Shown piece after piece: positions 1-7,335 of a stretch of DNA of 19,166 nt. A model generated the notes under the pieces. It was not told the DNA's origin. It did not search any database and saw only the letters and a list, made by a program, of their open reading frames with translations. The position numbers were made by a program, and so were the translations under genes. Source of the DNA: Actinomycetes bacterium (lineage in GTDB: Bacteria; Actinomycetota; Actinomycetes; Propionibacteriales; Nocardioidaceae); NCBI GenBank assembly GCA_023396115.1, contig JAEWXC010000099.1, positions 1 through 19,166 of the forward strand. Direction: 5' to 3'. The first letter of the stretch is position 1. Every line of letters starts with the position of its first letter.

Positions 1-63
1 CCCCGGGACCGGTGACCGCACCGCGGTTCGGGTGGACCGGGGTCGCCGCCCCCGCCCCACCCG

Positions 64-97
64 CCGGTGCCGGCTACGCCGAGACAGCCGGCACCGG
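64..97 (-). terminator. Hairpin spanning the cysA stop codon (candidate terminator)
   Basis: A perfect 12-bp inverted repeat: CCGGTGCCGGCT at 64-75 and AGCCGGCACCGG at 86-97, separated by a 10-base loop. On the minus strand the stem begins in the last cysA codons, the TAG stop (74-76) lies at the loop/stem junction, and the second arm follows. There is no U-tract, which is common for actinobacterial 3' hairpins. A role in ending or protecting the cysPTWA transcript is inferred. The remaining bases 1-63 hold no gene that I can see. Confidence 0.5.
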
Positions 98-1072
98 AGC
101 AAGGGCACGTCGGGCGGGCACCATCGCGGCGCCGGGCACGGCGGTCAACCACACCGTCGCCCCCTCCGCCACACCCAGCTGCCGGGCGTGCGCCCGGGTC
201 AGCTGGACCTGCACCTGCTCACCGTCGACGCTCAGCACCGTCAACCGGACCTCGAAGCCGATCCGGACCACCCGCGAGACCGTGCCCTCGACGGCCCCGG
301 CGTGGGTGGGGGCGGTCGTGACGTCCACGTCGTGCGGACGCAGGGCCACCCCGCCGAGCCGGGTGACCTCGCCGAGGAACGACATGACGAAGTCGGTGGC
401 CGGGGCGTCGTAGAGCTCGTCGGGGGTGCCGATCTGCTCGACCCGGCCGGCGTTGACGACCACGATCTTGTCGGCGACCTCGAGGGCCTCCTCCTGGTCG
501 TGGGTGACGAAGACGGTGGTCACCGGCACCTCGTCGTGCAGCCGACGCAGCCACTCACGCAGCTCCTTGCGGACCTTGGCGTCCAGGGCCCCGAACGGCT
601 CGTCCAGCAGCAGCACGCTGGGCTCCACCGCCAGGGCGCGGGCCAGGGCCATCCGCTGCCGCTGACCGCCCGAGAGCTGGGCGGGCAGCCGGTCGGCGAA
701 CTGGGACAGGTGCACCAGCTCGAGCAGCTCCCCCACCCGCTGCTTGATCTCGGCCCGGGGACGCTTGCGGACCTCCAGGCCGAAGGCCACGTTGCGGGCC
801 ACGGTGAGGTGCTTGAACGCCGCGTAGTGCTGGAAGACGAACCCCACGTTGCGCTGCTGCGGGGTGAGGTGGGTGGCCTCACGGCCTTCGATCGCCACCG
901 TGCCCGCGTCGGCCTGTTCCAGCCCGGCGATGACCCGCAGCAGTGTCGACTTGCCGCCACCGGACGGCCCGAGCAGGGCGGTGAGCTGTCCGGTGGGCAG
1001 GTCGACGGTGACGTCGTCGAGGGCGACGAAGTCGCCGAAGGTCTTGGTGATCGAGGAAACCTTGATGCTCAT
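74..1072 (-). CDS. cysA: Sulfate/thiosulfate ABC transporter ATP-binding protein CysA
   Basis: This is the ATPase subunit that powers sulfate/thiosulfate import at the cytoplasmic face of the membrane, 332 aa. All ABC motifs are visible: Walker A GPSGGGKST (about 35-43), Q-loop FVFQH (78-82), signature LSGGQRQR (133-140), Walker B VLLLDEP (153-159) with the D-loop after it, and the switch histidine in VTHD (189-192). A C-terminal TOBE-like domain follows from about residue 240. The ATG at 1072 is chosen because it begins the family N-terminus (MSIKVSSITKTFG) and has a purine-rich RBS (AGGAGGAGAAGG) inside the end of cysW. The longer open frame upstream is a shadow of cysW. Start and cysW stop overlap as ATGA, so translation is probably coupled. 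Assignment as CysA rather than another importer ATPase rests on motif content and on the cysP/T/W neighbours. Confidence 0.96.
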   Translation of the reverse strand: MSIKVSSITKTFGDFVALDDVTVDLPTGQLTALLGPSGGGKSTLLRVIAGLEQADAGTVAIEGREATHLTPQQRNVGFVFQHYAAFKHLTVARNVAFGLEVRKRPRAEIKQRVGELLELVHLSQFADRLPAQLSGGQRQRMALARALAVEPSVLLLDEPFGALDAKVRKELREWLRRLHDEVPVTTVFVTHDQEEALEVADKIVVVNAGRVEQIGTPDELYDAPATDFVMSFLGEVTRLGGVALRPHDVDVTTAPTHAGAVEGTVSRVVRIGFEVRLTVLSVDGEQVQVQLTRAHARQLGVAEGATVWLTAVPGAAMVPARRALAPVPAVSA

Positions 1073-1956
1073 CGGTCCTTCTCCTCCTTGTCGGGGCGCA
1101 ACCAGGCGACGACCACGATGCAGACCACCGAGACCATGGCGAGGACGAAGGCGACCGCGTAGGCGCCGGTTGCGTCGAAGTTCAGGTACTTCTCCTCCAC
1201 CACGAGGGTGGCGGTGCGGGTCTCCCCGAGCACGTTGCCCGAGACGACCTTGACGGCGCCGAACTCGCCGAGCGAGCGGGCCAGGGAGAGCACGACGCCG
1301 TAGACGACGGCCCACTTGATGCCCGGCAGCGTGATCCGGGCGAAGACCTGCCAGCGGTTCGCGCCGAGGCTGCGAGCGGCCTGTTCGGGCTCCTCCCCCA
1401 GTTCGGTGAGGACCGGCACGACCTCGCGGATCACCAGCGGCAGGGCCACGAACGCGGTGGCCATGACGATGCCGGGCGTGGAGAAGATGACCTGCAGGCC
1501 GGCGTTCTCCAACCCGGGACCGAACCAGCCGTCCCGGCCGCCGTAGACCAGCACCAGCGCCAGCCCCACCACGATCGGGGAGACCGACAGGGGCAGGTCC
1601 ACCAGGGCACTGAGCGCCCGTTTGCCGGGGAACTCGTGGCGCACCAGCAGGATCGCCATGGTGATCCCGAAGACGGTGTTGATGCTGACCGCCACCAGGG
1701 CGACCACGGCACTGAGCCGCAGCGCGGTCTGCACGTCGGGGTCGCCGAGCACCTCGACCAGCGCGCCGGCGCCGTCGCTGAACGCGTTGACCGCGACCAG
1801 GGCGACCGGCCAGGCCACGAGCATCACCAGGTAGGTGACGACCAGCAGCCGCAACGCCCAACGCACGAGCAGGCCGACGGGGTCGCGCGGTGCGCCCGGG
1901 CTCCGCGGAACCGGCGCGGGGGCGGTGGGTCGTTCGAGCAGTGCGGTCTCAGCCAC
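1069..1956 (-). CDS. cysW: Sulfate ABC transporter permease CysW
   Basis: This is one of the two membrane permeases of the sulfate/thiosulfate importer, 295 aa. The first 27 or so residues are a proline-rich cytoplasmic tail, followed by about six hydrophobic segments. The EAA-loop motif that docks onto the ATPase is clear: EQAARSLGANRWQVFARI followed by LPGI (about 190-212). LDLPLSVSP-like and SLARSLGEFGAVKVVSGN-like stretches are typical of CysW. The GTG at 1956 starts 8 bp inside the end of cysT, and the gene ends with a 4-bp overlap with cysA, so the three genes form one translationally linked unit. It pairs with CysT to form the heterodimeric channel. CysW and CysT are paralogues; the order T-then-W and the sequence favour CysW here. 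Confidence 0.93.
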   Translation of the reverse strand: MAETALLERPTAPAPVPRSPGAPRDPVGLLVRWALRLLVVTYLVMLVAWPVALVAVNAFSDGAGALVEVLGDPDVQTALRLSAVVALVAVSINTVFGITMAILLVRHEFPGKRALSALVDLPLSVSPIVVGLALVLVYGGRDGWFGPGLENAGLQVIFSTPGIVMATAFVALPLVIREVVPVLTELGEEPEQAARSLGANRWQVFARITLPGIKWAVVYGVVLSLARSLGEFGAVKVVSGNVLGETRTATLVVEEKYLNFDATGAYAVAFVLAMVSVVCIVVVAWLRPDKEEKDR

Positions 1957-2806
1957 GACGCACCGCCCGTCGTTGCAGCACGTCGAGCAGCACGATCACG
2001 GCCAGTGAGACCAGCAGCAGCACGGTGGCCACCGAGGCCGCGCCGGCCAGGTTGTTGTTCTCGATGCTGGACAGGATCCGGACGCTGGTCACCTCGGTGC
2101 GGAACGGCAGGTTGCCCGAGAGCAGCACCAGCGAGCCGTACTCGCTGACCCCGCGGGCGAACGAGAGCGCGGCACCTGCGGCGATCGCGGGCACCAGCGC
2201 GGGGAGCACGATCCGGCGCAGCACGGTGAACCGGGAGGCCCCCAGGGAGGCGGCGGCCTCCTCGACGTCGCCCTCGAGCTCGGCCAGCACCGGCTGGACC
2301 GTGCGGACCACGAACGGGAGCGTGACGAAGAGGAACGCCAGGAAGACGCTGGCGCGGGTGGTCACCACGTCGATGCCGAGCGGACCGTTGCGCCCGTAGA
2401 GCGAGAGCAGCACCAGTCCGGCGACGATGGTCGGCAGCGCGAAGGGGATGTCGATGAGGACCTCGAGGAACGCCTTTCCGCGGAACCGGTCGCGCACCAG
2501 GACCCAGGCGATCAGGGTGCCCATCACCACGTTGACCACGGTGACCAGGGCGGCGGTGCCGACGGTCAGGTAGATCGCCGAGCGGGTCTGCTCGTGGGTG
2601 ACGGCGGCGACGAAGTTGCCCCACCCGCCCTCCGAGGCGGTGACCACCACGGCGCACAACGGGATCAGCACGAGCAGGCTGAACCACGTCATGGCGATGC
2701 CGAGGCCGAGTCCCGAGGTGCGGTCCAGGGTCGTGCGTGGCACACGCCGGCGGGCCGGACGGCGGGTCGCCGTCCGGCCCTCGACGGGTGCGTCCGTGGT
2801 CGTCAC
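1949..2806 (-). CDS. cysT: Sulfate ABC transporter permease CysT (CysU)
   Basis: This is the partner permease of CysW in the sulfate importer, 285 aa. A basic N-terminal tail (about residues 1-35, rich in Arg) precedes the first membrane segment at LGIAMTWFSLLVLIPLCAVVV. About six membrane segments follow. The EAA docking loop reads EEAAASLGASRFTVLRRIV then LPAL. FARGVSEYGSLVLLSGN and the IENNNLAGAASVA stretch near the C-terminus are characteristic of CysT. The GTG at 2806 is chosen because it overlaps the cysP stop as GTGA (2803-2806) and begins just ahead of the conserved part. The open frame continues further upstream only as a shadow of cysP. The 8-bp overlap with cysW downstream supports a single operon. 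Confidence 0.93.
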   Translation of the reverse strand: MTTTDAPVEGRTATRRPARRRVPRTTLDRTSGLGLGIAMTWFSLLVLIPLCAVVVTASEGGWGNFVAAVTHEQTRSAIYLTVGTAALVTVVNVVMGTLIAWVLVRDRFRGKAFLEVLIDIPFALPTIVAGLVLLSLYGRNGPLGIDVVTTRASVFLAFLFVTLPFVVRTVQPVLAELEGDVEEAAASLGASRFTVLRRIVLPALVPAIAAGAALSFARGVSEYGSLVLLSGNLPFRTEVTSVRILSSIENNNLAGAASVATVLLLVSLAVIVLLDVLQRRAVRRG

Positions 2807-3831
2807 GACGCCTTGCCGGAGGCGGCGATGGCCCGGGTGACCAGGCCGTCGTTCTCGTCGAAGAACTTCGTGGACAGCTCGCTCCAGCTGCCGAAGTCCT
2901 CGGCCACGGTCATCAGGTTCGGCACGGTCGGGAACGGATCGGCGGGGTCGGCTGCGCCCTCGACGGTGCCGCCGTAGTCCACGTCGTCGCGGATCGGGCG
3001 GAAGCCCTTGAGTGCGAACTGGCGCTGGCCCTCGTCGCTGAGCACGAACTCCAGCCACTCGGAGGCGACCGGGTCGGCCTTCTCCAGCACCGCGCCCGGG
3101 TTCTCGATCAGCAGCGTGGTGTCGGGGATGACGTAGTCGAACCCCTCCCCGTTCTGCGCCGCGAGGATCGCCTCGTTCTCGTAGGCCATCAGCACGTCGC
3201 CGGTGCCACCGAGGAACGTGGTGGTGGCGTCGCGGCCGCTGCTGGGCAGGGACTCGACGTTGCCGAAGAACGCGTCGAGGTACTTGCCGGCCTCGGCCTC
3301 GGTGCCGCCGCTGCGGATCACCTGTCCCCAGGCGGCCAGCGCGTTCCAGCGGGCGGCGCCCGAGGAGGCCGGGTTGGGGGTCACGATCTTGACGCCGGGC
3401 TTGACCAGGTCCTCCCAGGTCCGGATGTTCTTCGGGTTGCCCTCACGGACCCCGAAGACCACCACCGAGCGGGAGACGACGCCCTTGTTCTCGCCGGCGT
3501 CCCAGTCGTCGGCGACCAGGCCGGCGTCGACCAGGCGGGTGACGTCGCTGGCCACCGAGAAGTGCACGTAGTCGGCCTCGAGGCCGGACTCGACGGCGCG
3601 CGACTGGTCGCCGGAGGCGCCGTAGGAGGTCTTGTACTTCACGCCGTCACCGGCGTCGGTCTTGTTGAACTCCGCGCCGATGGCCTTGTTGGCGGCCTCG
3701 GGGACCGCGAAGCCGACGATGTCGAGGGTCTTGCCGTCCGCGTCGGAGGAGGCGGCGCCGCCGCAGCCGGCCAGGGCTGCCGAGGCGACGAGGGCGGTGG
3801 CGGCGACTGCGGCGAGTGTCGAGCGCTTCAT
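2803..3831 (-). CDS. cysP: Sulfate-binding lipoprotein CysP/Sbp
   Basis: This is the extracytoplasmic receptor that captures sulfate or thiosulfate and delivers it to CysTW, 342 aa. Residues 1-22 form a lipoprotein signal peptide ending in the lipobox L-A-G-C, so Cys23 should be lipid-anchored. Sulfate-binding family motifs are visible: SYGASGDQSRAV (ligand loop), VTPNPASSGAARWNALAAWG, and SSGRDATTTFLGGTGDVLMAYENEA. The ATG at 3831 has an AGGAG RBS about 5 bases upstream (3837-3841) and begins directly with the signal peptide. An in-frame GTG 18 bases upstream (3849) is possible but less likely. It is the first gene of cysPTWA; its stop overlaps the cysT start. Whether sulfate or thiosulfate is preferred cannot be read from the sequence. 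Confidence 0.95.
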   Translation of the reverse strand: MKRSTLAAVAATALVASAALAGCGGAASSDADGKTLDIVGFAVPEAANKAIGAEFNKTDAGDGVKYKTSYGASGDQSRAVESGLEADYVHFSVASDVTRLVDAGLVADDWDAGENKGVVSRSVVVFGVREGNPKNIRTWEDLVKPGVKIVTPNPASSGAARWNALAAWGQVIRSGGTEAEAGKYLDAFFGNVESLPSSGRDATTTFLGGTGDVLMAYENEAILAAQNGEGFDYVIPDTTLLIENPGAVLEKADPVASEWLEFVLSDEGQRQFALKGFRPIRDDVDYGGTVEGAADPADPFPTVPNLMTVAEDFGSWSELSTKFFDENDGLVTRAIAASGKAS

Positions 3832-3851
3832 GGGTTCTCCTGAGTCCACGA

Positions 3852-3872
3852 GGAGGGCTCTCGGGGCCCTCC
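3852..3872 (-). promoter_or_regulatory. Leader hairpin upstream of cysP
   Basis: Within the predicted cysP 5' leader, GGAGGGC and GCCCTCC form a perfect 7-bp stem around a 7-base loop. Flanking ACGA and TCGT can extend it with a small bulge. It lies about 11 bases before the RBS. There is no following U-tract. It may affect leader stability or premature termination. It does not match any riboswitch class that I can recognise. Confidence 0.4.
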
Positions 3873-3892
3873 CTCTCGTTATTGTCGAGGAG

Positions 3893-3922
3893 ATTACATG
3901 ACTTAGGGGATTTACCAGACAA
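3893..3922 (-). promoter_or_regulatory. Predicted cysPTWA promoter
   Basis: On the minus strand, TTGTCT (plus-strand 3917-3922) lies 18 bp upstream of TGTAAT (3893-3898). These are good -35 and -10 matches for a housekeeping sigma factor, in a locally AT-rich island that stands out from the GC-rich surroundings. Transcription would begin near 3886, giving a leader of about 55 bases before the cysP ATG. Confidence 0.6.
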
Positions 3923-3931
3923 ATGGTCCGG
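3915..3931. promoter_or_regulatory. Imperfect inverted repeat over the cysP -35 element (candidate operator)
   Basis: CCAGAC at 3915-3920 and GTCCGG at 3926-3931 form an inverted repeat with one mismatch in six and a 5-bp spacer. It covers the predicted -35 box of cysP, which is where a sulfur-responsive repressor could act. It faintly resembles the corynebacterial McbR-type AGAC...GTCT operator, but the spacing and last base differ, so no regulator is assigned. Confidence 0.3.
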
Positions 3932-4200
3932 ATCGCGGCGCGTCGGGCCGGGGTGAGGGTCGGGACCACGCGGCGGCGAGAGGCCGGCCAGCGGGGCGCG
4001 GCGGACCGACAGGAACCCCGGCGCCCCAGGGCTGGAAGGGCAGCGTCGGGGAGCCGGTCGATCCGCCCAGCGGACCGCAGAACGAGCCCCGCGACGGCTC
4101 CCACGGCACGATCACCGGAGCACTCGCTGCACCCGCAGCGCCCACGACCTGAGTACGGCTGCCGGCGTCTCATCTGGCGGGCTATCGTGGGAAGCGAGTC
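3932..4200. other. Intergenic region between the divergent cysP and korA control regions
   Basis: About 270 GC-rich bases lie between the cysP promoter and the korA operator region. Short open frames exist on both strands, but their translations are Arg/Pro/Gly-rich low-complexity sequence with no RBS or recognisable family, so I do not call a gene. Only short weak inverted repeats are visible, such as GAGCC...GGCTC. A possible -10-like TATCGT for korA occurs at 4183-4188, without a convincing -35. Confidence 0.5.
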
Positions 4201-4220
4201 ACACGTTCGCTAGAACGTGT
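4201..4220. promoter_or_regulatory. Perfect 8-4-8 inverted repeat upstream of korA
   Basis: ACACGTTC, four bases, then GAACGTGT: a perfect 20-bp dyad 66 bp before the korA start codon. It overlaps the KstR-like site at 4211-4224 and shares its AACGTGT half. This arrangement suggests one strong and one weaker binding register for a dimeric TetR-type repressor, or a site for a different protein. It lies where it could block korAB transcription. Confidence 0.5.
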
Positions 4221-4224
4221 TCCA
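4211..4224. promoter_or_regulatory. KstR-like operator (TNNAACNNGTTNNA match)
   Basis: TAGAACGTGTTCCA matches every fixed position of the palindrome TNNAACNNGTTNNA described for KstR, the mycobacterial TetR-family repressor of sterol catabolism. Related TetR regulators of acyl-CoA metabolism bind similar sites. It sits 62 bp before the korA GTG. The match is seen directly; that a KstR-type protein binds here and controls korAB is inferred. No regulator gene lies in this window. Confidence 0.5.
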
Positions 4225-4285
4225 TCGGAGTCATACTCACGGTATGTTCCGGCTCATCCCCGAACCAGGAAGCAAGGACGCAGCA

Positions 4286-6211
4286 GTGACGAAGCAGGTC
4301 AAGCAGCTGGACCGCGTGATCATCCGGTTCGCCGGCGACTCCGGTGACGGCATGCAGTTGACGGGTGACCGCTTCACCCACGAATCGGCCTCGTACGGCA
4401 ACGACCTGTCGACGTTGCCCAACTTCCCCGCCGAGATCCGCGCCCCCCAGGGCACGTTGCCGGGTGTGTCGAGCTTCCAGGTGCACTTCGCCGACCACGA
4501 CATCCTCACCCCCGGCGACGCCCCCGACATCCTGGTGGCGATGAACCCGGCGGCCCTCAAGGCCAACCTGGGCGACCTGCCCCGGGGCGCGGCGATCATC
4601 GTCGACACCCACGACTTCACCAAGCGCAACCTCGACAAGGCCGGCTACTCGGCGAACCCGCTCGAGGACGAGTCGCTGGCGGAGTTCGCGGTGCACACCC
4701 TGGACCTGACCGGCATGACGGTCGAGGCGGTCAAGGAGTTCGGCCTGTCCCGCAAGGACGCCGCCCGCGCCAAGAACATGTTCGCGCTCGGCCTCGTCTC
4801 GTGGATGTACGGCCGCCCGACCGAGACCACCGTGGACTTCCTGTCCAAGCGGTTCGCCAAGGTCCCCGACATCCGCGACGCCAACATCACCGCGTTCAAG
4901 GCCGGCTGGAACTTCGGTGAGACCACCGAGGCGTTCGTGGTCCGCTACGAGGTCAAGCCCGCCAAGCTGCCGGCCGGCACCTACCGCAACATCACCGGCA
5001 ACCTGGCGCTGGCCTACGGCCTGGTCGCGGCCGGCGTCCAGTCGGACCTGCCGGTCTTCCTGGGCACGTACCCGATCACCCCGGCCTCGGACATCCTGCA
5101 CGAGCTGAGCAAGCACAAGTCGTTCGGCATCACCACGTTCCAGGCCGAGGACGAGATCGCCGGCGTGGGTGCTGCGATCGGCGCCTCGTTCGCCGGGCAC
5201 CTGGGGGTCACCTCGACCTCCGGCCCCGGTGTGGCGCTCAAGTCCGAGGCGATCGGCCTGGCCGTGATGACCGAGCTGCCGCTGCTGGTCATCGACGTGC
5301 AGCGCGGCGGTCCCTCGACCGGCCTGCCCACCAAGACCGAGCAGTCGGACCTGCTGCAGGCGATGTTCGGCCGCAACGGCGAGTCGCCGGTGCCGGTCGT
5401 GGCGCCGCAGTCCCCCGGTGACTGCTTCCTGGCCGCCGTCGAGGCCGCCCGGATCGCGGTCACCTACCGCACCCCGGTGATGCTGCTCAGCGACGGCATG
5501 CTGGCCAACGGCTCCGAGCCGTGGCGGATCCCCGAGCTCTCCGAGCTGCCGGTGATCGAGCCCAACTTCGCCACCGAGACCAACCACGTCTCGGTCGACG
5601 CCAAGGGCAACGAGAAGGCCGACTTCTGGCCCTACCTGCGTGACGAGGAGACGCTGGCCCGCCCGCTGGCCATCCCCGGCACCCCGGGCCTGGAGCACCG
5701 CATCGGTGGCATCGAGAAGGCCGAGGGCTCGGGCAACATCTCCTACGACCCGGCCAACCACCAGCGCATGTCGGAGATCCGCGCCGCGAAGATCGAACGG
5801 ATCGCCGACTCGATCCCGCCGCTGGAGGTCGACGACCCGTCCGGCCGCGCCAAGGTCCTGGTCCTGGGCTGGGGCTCCACCTACGGCCCGATCGGCGCCG
5901 GAGCCCGCCGGGTCCGCAAGGCCGGCTACGACGTGGCCACCACGCACCTGCGTCACCTCAACCCGTTCCCGAAGAACCTCGGCGAGGTGCTCGCGCGCTA
6001 CGACAAGGTGCTGGTCCCCGAGATGAACCTGGGCCAGCTGTCGATGCTGCTGCGCGCCAAGTACCTGGTCGACGTGATCGGCTACAACCAGATCAACGGC
6101 ATGCCGCTCAAGGCCGCCGCCCTGGCCCAGGCCATCGGCGACCTGGTGGCCCAGGCCGAGGGCATCGAGGTCAACCTGTCCGCCACCGTCAACGAGGAGT
6201 CCCTCTCGTGA
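4286..6211 (+). CDS. korA: 2-oxoglutarate:ferredoxin oxidoreductase subunit alpha (KorA)
   Basis: This is the large subunit of CoA-dependent 2-oxoglutarate:ferredoxin oxidoreductase, which converts 2-oxoglutarate and CoA to succinyl-CoA, CO2 and reduced ferredoxin in the cytoplasm; 641 aa. It is a fused gamma-alpha type subunit. The N-terminal gamma domain carries GDSGDGMQLTGDRF (from residue 17). The alpha pyrimidine-binding domain starts near YPITPASD (262), followed by TSTSGPG (309-315) and QRGGPSTGLPTKTEQSD (from 339). A C-terminal domain II follows (LGWGSTYGPIGAG, about 530). The protein closely follows mycobacterial KorA along its length. The GTG at 4286 has AAGGA seven bases upstream and starts just before the conserved RVIIRFAGDSGDG. 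In-frame ATGs at 4217 and 4244 would add residues unlike the family, and the first lies inside the operator. The stop overlaps korB as GTGA. Confidence 0.95.
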   Translation: MTKQVKQLDRVIIRFAGDSGDGMQLTGDRFTHESASYGNDLSTLPNFPAEIRAPQGTLPGVSSFQVHFADHDILTPGDAPDILVAMNPAALKANLGDLPRGAAIIVDTHDFTKRNLDKAGYSANPLEDESLAEFAVHTLDLTGMTVEAVKEFGLSRKDAARAKNMFALGLVSWMYGRPTETTVDFLSKRFAKVPDIRDANITAFKAGWNFGETTEAFVVRYEVKPAKLPAGTYRNITGNLALAYGLVAAGVQSDLPVFLGTYPITPASDILHELSKHKSFGITTFQAEDEIAGVGAAIGASFAGHLGVTSTSGPGVALKSEAIGLAVMTELPLLVIDVQRGGPSTGLPTKTEQSDLLQAMFGRNGESPVPVVAPQSPGDCFLAAVEAARIAVTYRTPVMLLSDGMLANGSEPWRIPELSELPVIEPNFATETNHVSVDAKGNEKADFWPYLRDEETLARPLAIPGTPGLEHRIGGIEKAEGSGNISYDPANHQRMSEIRAAKIERIADSIPPLEVDDPSGRAKVLVLGWGSTYGPIGAGARRVRKAGYDVATTHLRHLNPFPKNLGEVLARYDKVLVPEMNLGQLSMLLRAKYLVDVIGYNQINGMPLKAAALAQAIGDLVAQAEGIEVNLSATVNEESLS

Positions 6212-7317
6212 GCACCACCGAACTCCCCTTCCCCGGCCTGCGCTCGGGTGTGGACCTGGTCCCCACCACCGACACCCCGCAGACCGGCAAGGACTTCACC
6301 AGCGACCAGGAGGTCCGCTGGTGCCCCGGTTGCGGTGACTACGCGGTCCTCAAGGCCGTCCAGGGCTTCCTGCCCGACCTGGGCCTGCGCCGCGAGAACA
6401 TCGTGTTCGTCTCCGGCATCGGCTGCTCGTCGCGGTTCCCGTACTACCTCGACACCTACGGCATGCACTCGATCCACGGGCGTGCCCCGTCGATCGCGAC
6501 CGGCATCGCCACCGCCCGCGAGGACCTGTCGGTCTGGGTCGTCACCGGTGACGGAGACGCCCTGTCGATCGGCGGCAACCACCTGATCCACGCGCTGCGC
6601 CGCAACGTCAACATGACGATCCTGCTGTTCAACAACCGGATCTACGGTCTGACCAAGGGCCAGTACTCCCCCACCTCGGAGACCGGCAAGGTCACCAAGT
6701 CGACCCCGATGGGCTCGGTGGACCACCCGTTCAACCCGGTCTCGCTGGCCCTGGGCGCCGAGGCGTCGTTCGTGGCCCGCACCATCGACTCCGACCGCAA
6801 GCACCTCACCTCGGTGCTCTCCGCGGCCGCCGCGCACCGCGGCACGTCGCTGGTGGAGATCTACCAGAACTGCCCGATCTTCAACGACGGTGCGTTCGAC
6901 GCGATCAAGTCCAACGACACCAAGGCCGACGCGATCATCCCGCTGGTGCACGGCGAGCCGATCCGGTTCGGCACGCCCGGTGAGGACGGTCTGGGCGGCA
7001 AGGGAGTCGTGCGCGACGCCTCCGGCGGGGTCCGGGTGGTCGAGGTCGGCACCGAGCCCGGCCAGGTCGACGCCTCGGAGCTGCTGGTCCACGACGCCCA
7101 CGCCGACGACCCGTCGACCGCGTTCGCGCTGTCGCGGCTCACCGACTCGGGTTACCTGAACCAGTCCCCGATCGGCATCTTCCGCCAGGTCGAGCGCGCC
7201 ACCTACGACGACCAGGCGCGTGCCCAGGTCGCCACCGCCCAGGGCGGGGTGGACGGGGACCGTTCGGACCGGCTCGCCTCGCTGATCGGCGGCGGCGACA
7301 CCTGGACCGTGGTCTGA
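6208..7317 (+). CDS. korB: 2-oxoglutarate:ferredoxin oxidoreductase subunit beta (KorB)
   Basis: This is the thiamine-diphosphate and Fe-S subunit that completes the enzyme with KorA, 369 aa. CPGCG (39-43) supplies two cysteines of the [4Fe-4S] cluster. Further candidates are Cys73 in SGIGCSSR and Cys222 in YQNCPIFND. The TPP/Mg2+ motif is GDGD (114-117) followed by FNNRIYGLTKGQ (141-152). HGRAPSIATG (90-99) is conserved in the family. The GTG at 6208 overlaps the korA stop by 4 bp. The C-terminal region beyond about residue 240 matches the KorB tail rather than pyruvate:ferredoxin oxidoreductase. The gene ends 19 bp before a strong hairpin, so korAB is a two-gene operon. A 2-oxoacid substrate other than 2-oxoglutarate is possible but less likely given the resemblance to mycobacterial KorB. 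Confidence 0.95.
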   Translation: MSTTELPFPGLRSGVDLVPTTDTPQTGKDFTSDQEVRWCPGCGDYAVLKAVQGFLPDLGLRRENIVFVSGIGCSSRFPYYLDTYGMHSIHGRAPSIATGIATAREDLSVWVVTGDGDALSIGGNHLIHALRRNVNMTILLFNNRIYGLTKGQYSPTSETGKVTKSTPMGSVDHPFNPVSLALGAEASFVARTIDSDRKHLTSVLSAAAAHRGTSLVEIYQNCPIFNDGAFDAIKSNDTKADAIIPLVHGEPIRFGTPGEDGLGGKGVVRDASGGVRVVEVGTEPGQVDASELLVHDAHADDPSTAFALSRLTDSGYLNQSPIGIFRQVERATYDDQARAQVATAQGGVDGDRSDRLASLIGGGDTWTVV

Positions 7318-7335
7318 CCCCACCGACACACGACA

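Noticed and set aside
3832..3890. SAM or other sulfur-related riboswitch in the cysP leader
   Set aside because: The leader is only about 55 bases with a single simple hairpin and none of the conserved cores that I could recognise. A covariance-model search would settle it.
3832..3950. Cysteine-rich leader peptide controlling the cys operon, as reported in mycobacteria
   Set aside because: The predicted leader holds no start codon followed by a Cys run; the ATG near 3899-3901 is followed at once by TAA.
3912..4145. A 77-codon minus-strand frame and a 96-codon plus-strand frame in the cysP-korA gap
   Set aside because: There is no RBS, no recognisable domain and the composition is low complexity. 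The plus frame runs through the operator region.
4201..4224. LexA/SOS box upstream of korA
   Set aside because: The Gram-positive SOS box has GAAC outside and GTTC inside the spacer order (GAAC-N4-GTTC). Here the arms are GTTC-N4-GAAC, the reverse order, and korAB is not a DNA-repair operon.
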